From Solobacterium sp. (GTDB lineage: Bacteria > Bacillota_I > Bacilli_A > Erysipelotrichales > Erysipelotrichaceae), in NCBI GenBank assembly GCA_017941735.1, contig JAGAVW010000022.1, positions 1 through 59,835 of the forward strand: a DNA stretch of 59,835 bases, read 5' to 3'. Shown here piece by piece: positions 17,311-26,695 of the stretch. Numbering within the stretch: the first letter of the stretch is position 1; every line of letters starts with the position of its first letter. Under the pieces are notes generated by a model. The model saw nothing but the letters and a program-made list of their open reading frames with translations, did not search any database and was not told where the DNA came from. A program made the position numbers and the translations under genes.

Positions 17311-18029
17311 AGCGCAGTTGGTTTCAAAGTAAAGCATTTCAAGAAGGGGCACGCGATGGACTACCAATTGGGATAGGCTATTTTGCGGTCTCTTTTGCAT
17401 TGGGCATTGCGATGCGTAATGTTGGAATGAATTGGTTTCAAGGCATGGTGATGAGTTTACTCAATAACGCGTCAGCTGGAGAATATGCGGGGATTGCGAT
17501 GATTGGAGCCCATGCCTTATACATTGAAACAGCTTTTATGGTCATGATTGCCAATGCCCGTTATTTCTTAATGAGTTGTGCATTAAGTCAAAAGATTTCC
17601 CCAAAGACTTCTTTATTCCATCGCATTCTAATTGGCTTTGATATTACAGATGAATTATTTGGCTTAGCCATTGCGAAAAAAGGCTATGTTGAGCCAAGTT
17701 ATTACTATGGGGCAATGAGTGTTTCTATTCCTGGCTGGGCTATCGGGACTGCGTTAGGAATTGTCTTAGGCAACATCCTACCAACCCGTATTGTCCAAGC
17801 TTTATCCGTAGCTTTATTTGGTATGTTTTTAGCTGTCATTATTCCTCAAGCCAAAAAGGATTCCGTTGTTTTCATTTTTATCTTATTGAGTTTTCTTTTA
17901 AGTTACTTATGCACATTATTACCTATGCTTGCGGGTATTTCAGAAGGGACAAAGACGATTGTATTAACTGTGCTTTTGGCTTCTTTAGCGGCTGTGATTA
18001 GGCCACATAAGGAGGAGACTAATGAATAA
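17307..18029 (+). CDS. azlC: AzlC-type branched-chain amino-acid exporter subunit
   Basis: A 240-residue membrane protein of the AzlC/YgaZ family, beginning FQEGARDGLPIGIGYFAVSFALG and containing NASAGEYAGIAMIGAHALYIETA, both family hallmarks. AzlC is the large subunit of a two-component exporter for branched-chain amino acids or methionine; AzlD is the small one and follows here with an eight-base overlap. Together they sit behind the HAD hydrolase gene. The pairing makes the assignment firm; the exported amino acid is family knowledge, not visible in the sequence. Confidence 0.92.
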   Translation: MKRSWFQSKAFQEGARDGLPIGIGYFAVSFALGIAMRNVGMNWFQGMVMSLLNNASAGEYAGIAMIGAHALYIETAFMVMIANARYFLMSCALSQKISPKTSLFHRILIGFDITDELFGLAIAKKGYVEPSYYYGAMSVSIPGWAIGTALGIVLGNILPTRIVQALSVALFGMFLAVIIPQAKKDSVVFIFILLSFLLSYLCTLLPMLAGISEGTKTIVLTVLLASLAAVIRPHKEETNE

Positions 18030-18333
18030 TTATATTTGGACCACCATCTTTGTGATGGCCATTGTATCCTTACTGATTCGTGTGATTCCACTCACACTCT
18101 TCCGTAGACAAATAAAAAACCAGTTTATCCGGTCTTTCTTATACTATGTGCCATATATCACCTTAGCGATTATGACATTTCCAGCTATATTACACGCAAC
18201 CGGTTCTCCCATCGCAGGTTTTGTGGCCTTTGTGGGAGGCATACTTATCACTTGGTTTGGGGGAAGCCTCATTCAAACAAGTGTGAGTTGTTGTATCATT
18301 GCGTATTTGATGCTGCTTCTATTGCATCTTTAA
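18022..18333 (+). CDS. azlD: AzlD-type exporter small subunit
   Basis: A 103-residue protein with about four hydrophobic segments, matching AzlD in size. It contains FVMAIVSLLIRVIPLTLF and VPYITLAIMTFPAIL, as expected. It partners AzlC, encoded just upstream with overlap. Its last 38 bases overlap the end of the convergent pseudouridine-synthase gene, and no terminator separates them, so read-through antisense RNA is possible there. Confidence 0.9.
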   Translation: MNNYIWTTIFVMAIVSLLIRVIPLTLFRRQIKNQFIRSFLYYVPYITLAIMTFPAILHATGSPIAGFVAFVGGILITWFGGSLIQTSVSCCIIAYLMLLLLHL

Positions 18334-19195
18334 ATAAAGCATAATCTGGATTCCAGAAATCTTGGACGCATATGGTTTCTTTCGTTAAAGGATGTGTGAA
18401 TTGGAGCTTATAAGCCCATAAGCACATCTTTTTAAAATCTTTACTTGGGATACCGTAAAGTGGATCATTGAGAATGGGGTGTTTCGCATGGCTTAAATGA
18501 ACACGTATTTGATGGGTGCGTCCAGTTTCTAACTTACAATCTAAAAGTAAATATTGTTTTGTTTTGGCGATACAACGCGCAAATGTTTTTGCGGGTTTTC
18601 CGGTTTGTGAAACACGGTATTTCCCTGAAACATGTCGATCTTTTCCAATGGGTTCTTGAAAGTGGAAGGCTTGGCGTAAGCGCGCATTTCCTGTTGTAAT
18701 CGCATAATAAGAACGATGTATTTTCTTATCTTTTATCTGTTGATCAAAATAAGCTTGGAAAAGGGGAAGCTTCGAATATAAAACTAAACCAGACGTCTCT
18801 TTGTCTAAGCGATGCAAATGACGCACAGGGGCCTCAATTTGATTAAAGGCATGATAGCACGCAACCATCGTATCAAGACTACAGTCTTCCCCGTGTATGA
18901 TAATACCTGCTGGCTTATGCACAACTAGCACAAAATCATCTTCATAAACAACATCCGCCATAACTTCATTTGGATAAAGATCCAATTCTTCTTTTGGTAA
19001 ATGGAGAATAAGTAAATCACCTGGATTTAAGGTATCTTCTTCTTGAATTGGTTTATGATTACAGGTAATACTTTTTGTTTCAAATAAAAGATGACGATAT
19101 TTACGGGAAATGGAAAAAGAATCAAACCATTCGTTTAAGGTTTGTGGTTTATCAATCGTTATTTGAAGTTGTCCATGTGTTTTTTGATAATGCAT
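18296..19195 (-). CDS. RluA-family pseudouridine synthase
   Basis: A 299-residue enzyme with the RluA catalytic motif HRLDKETSGLVLYSK, an N-terminal S4-like segment with ISRKYRHLL, and TGRTHQIRVH near the end. It converts specific uridines in rRNA or tRNA to pseudouridine; which site cannot be told. The start at 19195 (MHYQKTHG) is chosen for its AGGAGA site; longer in-frame starts run into the upstream methyltransferase gene. It follows that gene by seven bases, giving a two-gene RNA-modification operon. Confidence 0.9.
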   Translation of the reverse strand: MHYQKTHGQLQITIDKPQTLNEWFDSFSISRKYRHLLFETKSITCNHKPIQEEDTLNPGDLLILHLPKEELDLYPNEVMADVVYEDDFVLVVHKPAGIIIHGEDCSLDTMVACYHAFNQIEAPVRHLHRLDKETSGLVLYSKLPLFQAYFDQQIKDKKIHRSYYAITTGNARLRQAFHFQEPIGKDRHVSGKYRVSQTGKPAKTFARCIAKTKQYLLLDCKLETGRTHQIRVHLSHAKHPILNDPLYGIPSKDFKKMCLWAYKLQFTHPLTKETICVQDFWNPDYALFKDAIEAASNTQ

Positions 19196-19202
19196 AGTTC
19201 TC

Positions 19203-20513
19203 CTATTTATGAATGGATAAAACGACAATTGCTTCCACAAGAGGGGTTTGGGGGAAGAAATCAAAAGGTAATACGGTACGCACTTGATAAATGTGTTTGA
19301 GCGCTTTAAGATTTTTCGCTAAGGTCGCTGGGTTACAAGAAACATAGATAATTTTTTCAGGAGGATTTTGAAGGATGGCCTCCATCATCGCCTCATCTAA
19401 ACCACTGCGAGGAGGATCCACAAGTAAAGTATCAATACGTTTTGTTTTGGATAGCTTTGTGTATTGTTTTGCGGCATCTCCACATTTGAATGTGACATTC
19501 GTGATATGATTCTTTTTCGCATTTTCTTTAGCATTATGAATCGCTTCTGGGGTTAACTCAATGCCTATAACGTGTTTGACTTTTGAAGCGGCTAATAAAG
19601 ACATCACCCCAACCCCACAATAGGCTTCGACTAAAGTATCGCAAGGATCAATCTTCGAAACCGCTAAGGAATAGAGGGCTTCAGCTTGTTCGACATTTAA
19701 TTGAAAGAACGATTCCGGACTGAGTTGAATCTTTAAGCCATTAAATGCGACTTCAATGGTTTTGGAACCATATAGAAGTTTTGTCTTCGTTTCAAATATC
19801 GCATGATTTTTATGTTTGGTATTGATGGATTGGCCTAAGGCATCCATAAAAGGAATCTTACTTAAGGCTTGGATTAGTTCTTTGGATAACGAATCCTTAC
19901 CTGTGACAAGTGTGCATTGGCCATGATTTTGAATACGCCGTAAGACAAGATAACGGATGCCTGATTTTGTTTTCGGGTCATAAGCTTGGATAGAAAACGC
20001 ATTTAAAACATCTAGAATCGCTTTACGGAATTGTTCTAATTCTTTGGTATGGACAAAACAATCCGCAATCGGAATAAAGTGATTCGTTCCAGGTTGATAC
20101 ATTCCACTTACAAGCTCCCCATCCACCATTTGGATAGGCAGCTTACAAGCTGTTCGATAATAAAGGGTCTTTTTGGAAGGACGTAAAGTGCGTATGAAAT
20201 GATTCTTCACATGCGCATATTTCCATAAAGCTTCTTCTAAAAGATCTTTTTTATAGATTTCTTGGGCACTTTCTTGGGCATGCATGAGGGCACAAGCGCC
20301 ACAACGTTCTTGGTTTGGACAAATGGGAGGAATACGATAGGGACTTTGGGTGAGCACTTTTTTCCGTTTTGCCATTTGATAGCGCCCATAATCCTTTATC
20401 ATCTCGACTTCAGCATATTCACCAGGTAAAACTCCATCACAAAAGACAGGGATATTCTTGTATTTAGCGATTCCTTCTCCATTAATACCAATTTTTTCAA
20501 ATTTTAGTTTCAT
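19203..20513 (-). CDS. rlmD: 23S rRNA uracil-C5-methyltransferase (RlmD/RlmCD type)
   Basis: A 436-residue RumA/TrmA-family enzyme. An N-terminal TRAM domain is followed by a four-cysteine Fe-S site (CPNQERCGACAL plus a later Cys), an SAM-binding core with VEAYCGVGVMSLL, and the catalytic VDPPRSGLD and YVSCNPATLAKNL. The start MKLKFEKIGING at 20513 is preferred; an upstream in-frame ATG would lie beyond the promoter. The -10 TATACT ends seven bases before this ATG and there is no ribosome-binding site, so the message is probably leaderless. Which of the two 23S sites (or both) is methylated is not visible. Confidence 0.9.
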   Translation of the reverse strand: MKLKFEKIGINGEGIAKYKNIPVFCDGVLPGEYAEVEMIKDYGRYQMAKRKKVLTQSPYRIPPICPNQERCGACALMHAQESAQEIYKKDLLEEALWKYAHVKNHFIRTLRPSKKTLYYRTACKLPIQMVDGELVSGMYQPGTNHFIPIADCFVHTKELEQFRKAILDVLNAFSIQAYDPKTKSGIRYLVLRRIQNHGQCTLVTGKDSLSKELIQALSKIPFMDALGQSINTKHKNHAIFETKTKLLYGSKTIEVAFNGLKIQLSPESFFQLNVEQAEALYSLAVSKIDPCDTLVEAYCGVGVMSLLAASKVKHVIGIELTPEAIHNAKENAKKNHITNVTFKCGDAAKQYTKLSKTKRIDTLLVDPPRSGLDEAMMEAILQNPPEKIIYVSCNPATLAKNLKALKHIYQVRTVLPFDFFPQTPLVEAIVVLSIHK

Positions 20514-20520
20514 TTCTTCA

Positions 20521-20550
20521 AGTATAGCGAATTTTATATAGATTTGTAAA
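20521..20550 (-). promoter_or_regulatory. rlmD promoter, leaderless type
   Basis: On the minus strand, -35 TTTACA (20545-20550) and -10 TATACT (20521-20526) are 18 bases apart; the -10 ends seven bases before the ATG. Confidence 0.65.
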
Positions 20551-20565
20551 AAGGGAGACTTCATA

Positions 20566-20594
20566 TTGAAATTGAACTAGAAAAAAAATAGAAT
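20566..20594 (+). promoter_or_regulatory. Promoter of the BMP-family lipoprotein gene
   Basis: -35 TTGAAA (20566-20571) and -10 TAGAAT (20589-20594) are 17 bases apart, 30 bases before the ATG, with GAGGAGG between. It diverges from the rlmD promoter. Confidence 0.65.
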
Positions 20595-20624
20595 AAATGT
20601 AGCGTTAAGCTGAGGAGGAGAGAA

Positions 20625-21827
20625 ATGAAGAAATTAAGTTCCATGTTACTGGCTATGCTCATGGCTACTTCCCTCGTTGCGTGCGGTGGTGGCAATACAG
20701 CTACAACCGAAGCACCAGCGGCAAGTGCTACAGCAGAAAGCAGTGAACAAACACAAGAAACAGCGGCTCCAGCTGAAGAAGCTCCAGCTATGAAAGTCGC
20801 AATGGTTACCGACTATGGTGACATCACAGACCAAAGTTTCAACCAAACAACGTATGAAGCAGCAAAAGCATTCGCAGAAGCAAACGGTTTAGAGTTCAAC
20901 TACTACAAACCAGCTACGGATGCTGATGCAGATCGTGAAGCAATGATTGACCGTGCTGTTGAAGAAGGATTCAACGTCATCGTATTACCAGGCTTTGCGT
21001 TCGCAAATGCAATTTACACAGAAGCACCTCTATATCCAGATGTTAAATTCGTTGCACTTGACGTAAGTGAAGGCGACTTAACCGCATATGGTGAAAGAGA
21101 ATTCAAAGCTGACAACGTATTCTCCGCTGTTTACCAAGAAGAATTAGCTGGTTACATGGCTGGTTATGCAGCTGTTAAACTTGGCTATAAGAAACTTGGC
21201 TTCTTAGGTGGTATGGCTGTTCCTGCAGTTATCCGTTATGGTTATGGTTTCGTACAAGGCGCTGATGCAGCTGCTGGTGAATTAGGTCTCTCAGATGTAG
21301 AAATCAACTATGTCTATGGTGGACAATTCTTCGGTGATGCGGATATCACTGCTCGTATGGATACATGGTACCAAGGTGGAACAGAAGTTGTCTTCGCATG
21401 TGGTGGTGGTATCTACAGCTCTGCTGCAGAAGCTGCTGCAAAAGTAAACGGAAAAGTAATCGGTGTTGACGTTGACCAAGCTGGAATCATCGATGGCGCA
21501 TATGGTGCAGACATGACCGTTACAAGTGCTATGAAAGGTTTAGCTGCTACAGTTAACACACTTCTAAGCGCAATCCGTGATGGCAAATGGGATGAATACA
21601 AAGGACAAATCCAAAACTTAGGTCTCGTTTCTGCTAACCCAGAAGAGAACTATGTCCAACTTCCAGCATCCACACAATGGGCTGATGGTTTCACAGAAGC
21701 AGATTACAAAGATTTAGTTGCTAAGATGTTCAGTGGTGAAATCAAAGTTGATTCAAGTTCTGATCCAGAAGTAATGCCAACAGTTACTAACGTAAAGGTT
21801 ACAAACGAAGGCGCTATTAAGGGTTAA
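20625..21827 (+). CDS. BMP-family substrate-binding lipoprotein of a nucleoside-type ABC importer
   Basis: A 400-residue exported lipoprotein. The signal peptide ends in SLVAC with lipidated Cys20, then a low-complexity Thr/Ala/Glu linker. The mature part follows the BMP/PnrA fold: VAMVTDYGDITDQSFNQTTYEAA, then FKADNVFSAVYQEELAGYMAG and GVDVDQAG. Such proteins capture purine or other nucleosides for ABC import. The ATPase and two permeases lie from 22950 on. Strong own promoter, GAGGAGG site and dedicated terminator suggest it is made in excess over the membrane components, which is usual. Confidence 0.9.
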   Translation: MKKLSSMLLAMLMATSLVACGGGNTATTEAPAASATAESSEQTQETAAPAEEAPAMKVAMVTDYGDITDQSFNQTTYEAAKAFAEANGLEFNYYKPATDADADREAMIDRAVEEGFNVIVLPGFAFANAIYTEAPLYPDVKFVALDVSEGDLTAYGEREFKADNVFSAVYQEELAGYMAGYAAVKLGYKKLGFLGGMAVPAVIRYGYGFVQGADAAAGELGLSDVEINYVYGGQFFGDADITARMDTWYQGGTEVVFACGGGIYSSAAEAAAKVNGKVIGVDVDQAGIIDGAYGADMTVTSAMKGLAATVNTLLSAIRDGKWDEYKGQIQNLGLVSANPEENYVQLPASTQWADGFTEADYKDLVAKMFSGEIKVDSSSDPEVMPTVTNVKVTNEGAIKG

Positions 21828-21850
21828 TCAAAACTTAACAGCAAACGAAA

Positions 21851-21881
21851 AGTGGCTATTGCAAAATAGCTACTTTTTTTT
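21851..21881 (+). terminator. Terminator after the BMP-family gene
   Basis: AGTGGCTATT pairs with AATAGCTACT (one G-T) around GCAA, followed by a run of seven or more T. Confidence 0.85.
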
Positions 21882-21934
21882 ATCCGAGTATTCTATCAGT
21901 AATGCGTTATAATTAATTGCCGGAGGAAAGAAAT

Positions 21935-22858
21935 ATGAAAAAGTTATTTATCACATTAACCGTAAGTTTCTTGGTGATGGTAGGATGTGCAAAACCACAA
22001 GAAAATACACAACCTGCACCAACTGCAGAGGCAACCCCAACAGCGACTCCAGAAGAGAAAAAAGAAGAAGCTGTAAAGGTAGAATTCCCAACCTTAGCTT
22101 CCAGTTATGCTGAAACAATTGCCGGGCGAGGCTATATTACCGTTTCTGATGTGGATTCCCAAACCAAACATTTCTTAATCGAATGGGCAGAAAGCGCAAG
22201 TGTACAAGACCGTTGGGAAATGGATGTTACGTATGATCCTAAAAATGAACGTTTACTCTATAACAATTGCACCAAAACAATTACCGAATTTGATGCAAGT
22301 GGAAATGGAGATGAAACCGTAGAATATACGGATGGTACTGGTTATTTCAGCATTGTAGGTGAAAATCTACAATGGCATGATGATATGCTCAAGGAAGCAG
22401 CGGAAGAACCTGCTTTTGCACCAATCCCTGAATCAGGAACGGGTCTTGCAAATCCTTGGACAGAAACTGAAGATCCTACTGAAGCAGAAAAAGTTTCTGG
22501 ATTAACCTTTGATTTAATGCCTGAATATGCTTTAGGTGAAAACATGAAATTATGGAAATATGTATGTATGGAAGGTGTCTATGGGGCTAAATATGAAAGT
22601 GTGAATAATGAAATGATTATTCGTAAATCAAAGACCATTCCTAGTGAAGAATTACATGGAGACTACAATACATATTCCAAGAGTTGGGATATCACCCTCA
22701 AAGGTGTAACCGTACATTGTTTAGGGGATGGGGAAACAGCGAATGTCGCAATGATTGATGCGGGTGATCGTCATTATTCCATTAGTATGAATCCAGGCCA
22801 AGAAGGGCATGGTTTAACCCCAGATGAAATCAATACAATTTTGAATGGTATGCAATAG
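21935..22858 (+). CDS. Lipoprotein of unknown function inside the ABC importer locus
   Basis: A 307-residue protein with a lipoprotein signal ending VMVGC (Cys18) and a Pro/Thr/Glu-rich linker. The mature domain is not recognised; it contains ISMNPGQEGHGLTPDEINTI at the end and several Trp-rich beta-like strands. The ATG at 21935 follows GGAGGAAAG; a TTG 18 bases upstream is less likely. It has its own TATAAT (21908-21913) and terminator, so it is an independent unit placed between the binding protein and ATPase genes. A role in the importer is only suggested by position. Confidence 0.8.
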   Translation: MKKLFITLTVSFLVMVGCAKPQENTQPAPTAEATPTATPEEKKEEAVKVEFPTLASSYAETIAGRGYITVSDVDSQTKHFLIEWAESASVQDRWEMDVTYDPKNERLLYNNCTKTITEFDASGNGDETVEYTDGTGYFSIVGENLQWHDDMLKEAAEEPAFAPIPESGTGLANPWTETEDPTEAEKVSGLTFDLMPEYALGENMKLWKYVCMEGVYGAKYESVNNEMIIRKSKTIPSEELHGDYNTYSKSWDITLKGVTVHCLGDGETANVAMIDAGDRHYSISMNPGQEGHGLTPDEINTILNGMQ

Positions 22859-22885
22859 GACATTTGAAAAAATGTCCTTTTTTCT
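22857..22885 (+). terminator. Terminator overlapping the lipoprotein stop
   Basis: AGGACATTT and AAATGTCCT form a perfect stem closed by GAAA, followed by a T-rich tract; the first bases belong to the TAG stop. Confidence 0.9.
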
Positions 22886-22949
22886 TTTTTTCATAGCGTT
22901 TATCTCCTATAATTATATTGATATATGTTTGGGAGGAGGATAGATCATA

Positions 22950-24497
22950 ATGGATACTCCATACGCAATCGAGATGTTAAACATCACGAAACGCTTCCCT
23001 GGGATTGTTGCCAATGACAACATCACACTACAATTGAAAAAAGGAGAAATACATGCCCTTTTAGGTGAAAATGGGGCAGGGAAATCGACCTTGATGAGTG
23101 TGCTATTTGGCTTATACCAAGCGGAAGAAGGAATTATTAAGAAAGACGGAAAAGAAGTCAAAATTAATAATCCAAATGATGCGAATGATTTAGGCATCGG
23201 AATGGTTCACCAACATTTTAAATTGGTACAATGTTTTACCGTTTTGGAGAATATCATTTTAGGTGTCGAAAACACTAAGAATGGCATTTTACAAACCGAT
23301 GAAGCTAGAAAGAAAATTTTAGAATTATCCGAACATTATGGTTTGAAAGTGGATCCAGACGCAAAGATTCAGGATATTACCGTCGGGATGCAACAAAGAA
23401 CTGAAATTTTAAAGATGTTATATCGGGATAATGAAATCTTGATTTTTGATGAACCAACAGCTGTATTAACACCACAAGAAATTGATGAACTCATGCAGAT
23501 TATGAAGAATCTTGCGAAAGAAGGGAAATCGATTCTCTTTATCTCCCATAAATTAAATGAAATTATGGAAGTAGCAGATAGTGTAACCGTATTGCGACGT
23601 GGGAAAGGCATAGGCACAGTGCAAGTCAAAGACACGACCCAAGAAGAATTATCACGTATGATGGTGGGACGTGACGTACAACTTGTTGTCGATAAAGAAC
23701 CATCCCATCCAAAAGATACGATTCTAAAAGTCCGTAATATGACGGTTGCTTCAAAGGTACATAAAAATAATGCGGTTAAGAATGTTTCCTTTGATGTACG
23801 GGAAGGGGAAATCGTTTGTATTGCGGGAATTGATGGAAACGGGCAAACGGAGCTTGTATATGGCTTAACGGGTTTAGAGCCTGTAGTATCTGGAAGTATT
23901 GAACTATGTGGAAAAGATATCACCAATGCTTCCATTCGGGAGCGGGCAAAAGAGATGTCCCATATTCCAGAAGACCGCCAAAAACATGGCTTAGTGCTCG
24001 ATTATCCACTCGATTACAATATCGTCTTACAACGTTATTACGAACCAGAATTCACAACTTCCGCAGGCTTCTTAAAACAAAAAGAGATTCGAAGCTATGC
24101 GGAGAAGTTGATTGAACAATACGATGTGCGCTCTGGCCAAGGCCCGATTACGATTGCTAGAAGTATGTCGGGTGGTAACCAACAAAAAGCCATCATCGCA
24201 CGTGAAATTGATAAAGATCCCAAATTACTCGTAGCTGTTCAACCAACGCGTGGCTTAGATGTAGGGGCGATTGAATACATCCACCGTCAACTGATTCACC
24301 AACGTGATGAAGGGCGTGCAGTCTTGTTGGTATCGTTGGAATTAGAAGAAGTAATGAATGTTTCCGACCGTATTCTTGTCATGTATGAAGGAGAAATTGT
24401 TGGTGAGTTAGATCCAAAACAAACAACCCGTGAAGAATTAGGTCTTTATATGGCGGGTGCGAAGCGCGATGATAGAAAGGAAGGGATGGACGCATGA
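22950..24497 (+). CDS. ABC importer ATPase, nucleoside/sugar type (two ATPase domains)
   Basis: A 515-residue protein with two fused ATPase halves, as in NupO/RbsA-type importers. The first has Walker A GENGAGKST (about 47-55), a Q-loop in GMVHQHFKL, and Walker B LIFDEPTAVLTP. The second has a degenerate Walker A region GIDGNGQTEL and signature SGGNQQKAIIARE with PTRGLDVG. It powers import through the two permeases that follow. GGGAGGAGG precedes the ATG, with a TATAAT at 22908-22913. It overlaps the first permease gene by four bases. Confidence 0.93.
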   Translation: MDTPYAIEMLNITKRFPGIVANDNITLQLKKGEIHALLGENGAGKSTLMSVLFGLYQAEEGIIKKDGKEVKINNPNDANDLGIGMVHQHFKLVQCFTVLENIILGVENTKNGILQTDEARKKILELSEHYGLKVDPDAKIQDITVGMQQRTEILKMLYRDNEILIFDEPTAVLTPQEIDELMQIMKNLAKEGKSILFISHKLNEIMEVADSVTVLRRGKGIGTVQVKDTTQEELSRMMVGRDVQLVVDKEPSHPKDTILKVRNMTVASKVHKNNAVKNVSFDVREGEIVCIAGIDGNGQTELVYGLTGLEPVVSGSIELCGKDITNASIRERAKEMSHIPEDRQKHGLVLDYPLDYNIVLQRYYEPEFTTSAGFLKQKEIRSYAEKLIEQYDVRSGQGPITIARSMSGGNQQKAIIAREIDKDPKLLVAVQPTRGLDVGAIEYIHRQLIHQRDEGRAVLLVSLELEEVMNVSDRILVMYEGEIVGELDPKQTTREELGLYMAGAKRDDRKEGMDA

Positions 24498-25648
24498 AAA
24501 CAAAGAAACAATTATTAAAGAATCCAACCTTCCAAACCGTCTTGGCTTCGGTACTTTGTATTGTATTAGGTTTATTCATTGGCTTTGTCGTTCTCTTACT
24601 CATTAACCCGGCTGGAGCAGGGACAGCGATTAAAACCATTCTCTTAAACTGGATGACACGTGGTACAACCGCGGCGCGATTAAAGACATTGGGTAATACG
24701 ATTGTTAAAACAGCACCCTTACTCTTGTGTGCCTTATCTGTACAATTCTGTTATAAAGTTGGCCTCTTCAACATTGGCGCAGCAGGGCAATATGTGGCAG
24801 GCGCAGGCATGTGTTTATATGCAGCACTTGCGTGGAAGTTACCTTGGTTTGTATGTATTCTACTTGCGATGGCAGCAGGCGCATTCTTAGGAATGATTTC
24901 CGGGGCTTTAAAGGCATATCAAAATGTAAATGAAGTAATCTCTGGAATTATGCTTAACTGGATTACCTTATATACCGTCAATATCATTCTTGGTGGTAGT
25001 AGTTTAACCAAAGATCCCGCAAGTCCTTATACGGTTGATTTAGCCGCTTCCAATCCAAAAGGAGTCATTCCTTCTTTAGGTTTAGAAAAACTCTTCTCGA
25101 ATAACCGCTTTGTGACGATTGCGATTCCTCTTGCAATCTTAATTGCGGTTCTAGTATGGGTAATTCTAAATAAGACGAAGTTTGGTTATGAATTACGCGC
25201 AACGGGCTACAACAAAGAAGCAGCGCGTTATGCGGGTATGAAAGAAAAGAAGAATATTATTTTAACGCTTATGATTGGTGGTGCCTTAGCAGCAGCAGGT
25301 GCAGCCTTCTTCTTCCTAACTGGATATGAGAAGTGGTCCACCACGCAAACCTCGGTTCCAGGCATGGGCTTTAATGGAATTGCGGCTACCTTCCTTGGTG
25401 GCTTACATCCAATTGGAACCATCTTCTCTTCTTATTTCATTCAACATATTACCGATGGTGGGGCATTGATTGATAAATCGATCTATCCATCGCAAATCTC
25501 GGATTTGATTTCCGCAATCATTATCTACTTATGTGCCTTTGTATTATTCTTTAAGACAACCTTGACGATTCGTTTGGCACGACAAGAAGAAAGAACGATT
25601 GAACGTGAATTAGAAATCAAAGCGGAGAAAGGAGGCGATAACGAATGA
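24494..25648 (+). CDS. ABC importer permease 1, nucleoside type
   Basis: A 384-residue membrane protein of the BPD_transp_2 group, with about ten hydrophobic segments and the landmark LFNIGAAGQYVAGAGM and GFNGIAATFLGGLHPIGT. It is the larger permease (NupP/YufP-like) of the importer fed by the BMP-family lipoprotein. It overlaps the ATPase gene before it and the second permease gene after it by four bases each, a fully coupled operon. Confidence 0.92.
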   Translation: MKTKKQLLKNPTFQTVLASVLCIVLGLFIGFVVLLLINPAGAGTAIKTILLNWMTRGTTAARLKTLGNTIVKTAPLLLCALSVQFCYKVGLFNIGAAGQYVAGAGMCLYAALAWKLPWFVCILLAMAAGAFLGMISGALKAYQNVNEVISGIMLNWITLYTVNIILGGSSLTKDPASPYTVDLAASNPKGVIPSLGLEKLFSNNRFVTIAIPLAILIAVLVWVILNKTKFGYELRATGYNKEAARYAGMKEKKNIILTLMIGGALAAAGAAFFFLTGYEKWSTTQTSVPGMGFNGIAATFLGGLHPIGTIFSSYFIQHITDGGALIDKSIYPSQISDLISAIIIYLCAFVLFFKTTLTIRLARQEERTIERELEIKAEKGGDNE

Positions 25649-26586
25649 CGTTATTATTACAATATACAATCATTTTCGCTTCTGTATTATCTTTGGTTGC
25701 TTTAGGTGGCTGTTTTGCGGAACATTCGGGTGTCATTAACCTTGGTCTAGAAGGAATCATGGTTATGGGTGCTCTTGGTGGTGCTTTAGCGATGAAATAT
25801 CTAGGGGCAGAAACACCAAAGCTTGTGATGATTCTCGTGGTTAGTTTAAGTGCGATTGCCTTTGGGGTTCTCTATTCTTCCTTATTAGGCTTTGCGAGTA
25901 TCAACTTTAAAGCCGATCAAACGCTTGTTGGTACCGCTATGAACATGCTAGCGACCGCTGTAGCAACGGTTATTGTACGTTCTTTAAATACGGCTGAAGA
26001 TCCAAATAACGTATCCACAACGATTCAATATATCAACCAAAAGAAAGCTTTCTTAGTCAATCTCAATGGCTTTGAGTTTAACTGGTTTATGGTGATGGCA
26101 CTATGTGCTTTGATTATCAGTACGATTGTCTTATATCGTACGCGCTTTGGTTTACGCTTAATGGCCTGTGGTGAAAACCCACAAGCTGCTGACTCGGTTG
26201 GTATTAATGTCTATAAGATGCGTTGGGCAGGGGTATTAATTTCTGGCTTACTTGGTGGGCTTGGTGGAATTGTTTATATCACCGCTGGTGTATCGGAATG
26301 GAAGTTTGAAGTTGGTGTAGCAGGATTTGGTTTCTTAGCCTTAGCCGTTATGATCTTTGGTCAATGGAAACCATATCGCATTGGTTTAGCTGCACTCTTA
26401 TTTGGATTCTTTAGAGCGTTATCCAATGTCTATTCTGGCTTCCCATTCTTAATGGCACTGAAGTTACCTGGCACCATCTACAATATGATGCCTTACATTA
26501 TTTCCTTAATCGTCCTTGCCTTTACTTCTAAGAATTCAGCCGCGCCAAAAGCGGAAGGAATTCCTTACGATAAAGGCTCTCGATAA
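25645..26586 (+). CDS. ABC importer permease 2, nucleoside type
   Basis: A 313-residue membrane protein paired with the preceding permease (NupQ/YufQ-like). It has GCFAEHSGVINLGLEGIMVMGA near the start, in two short pieces typical of the family, and FGFLALAVMIFGQW near residue 230. It ends the importer operon; a terminator follows directly. Specificity for nucleosides comes from family resemblance. Confidence 0.92.
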   Translation: MTLLLQYTIIFASVLSLVALGGCFAEHSGVINLGLEGIMVMGALGGALAMKYLGAETPKLVMILVVSLSAIAFGVLYSSLLGFASINFKADQTLVGTAMNMLATAVATVIVRSLNTAEDPNNVSTTIQYINQKKAFLVNLNGFEFNWFMVMALCALIISTIVLYRTRFGLRLMACGENPQAADSVGINVYKMRWAGVLISGLLGGLGGIVYITAGVSEWKFEVGVAGFGFLALAVMIFGQWKPYRIGLAALLFGFFRALSNVYSGFPFLMALKLPGTIYNMMPYIISLIVLAFTSKNSAAPKAEGIPYDKGSR

Positions 26587-26592
26587 GCAATT

Positions 26593-26617
26593 AAGAAGCG
26601 GTTTTCCGCTTCTTTTT
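26593..26617 (+). terminator. Terminator of the ABC importer operon
   Basis: AAGAAGCGG and CCGCTTCTT pair perfectly around TTTT, followed by TTT. Confidence 0.85.
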
Positions 26618-26654
26618 GCTTCGGTACCCTACGCAACTGCACCCAAAAAAGTGC

Positions 26655-26688
26655 TATAATATAGGTGATTTTGGTAGACAGGGGGGGG
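26655..26688 (+). promoter_or_regulatory. -10 box and G8 ribosome-binding tract of the CarD-like gene
   Basis: TATAAT at 26655-26660 is followed, 20 bases on, by an uninterrupted run of eight G (26681-26688) just before TGACAAG and the ATG. The G run forms the ribosome-binding site and is the kind of tract prone to slipped-strand length changes. Confidence 0.6.
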
Positions 26689-26695
26689 TGACAAG

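Noticed and set aside
23369..23935. 188-codon minus-strand frame inside the ABC ATPase gene
   Set aside because: Antisense shadow of a well-recognised gene.
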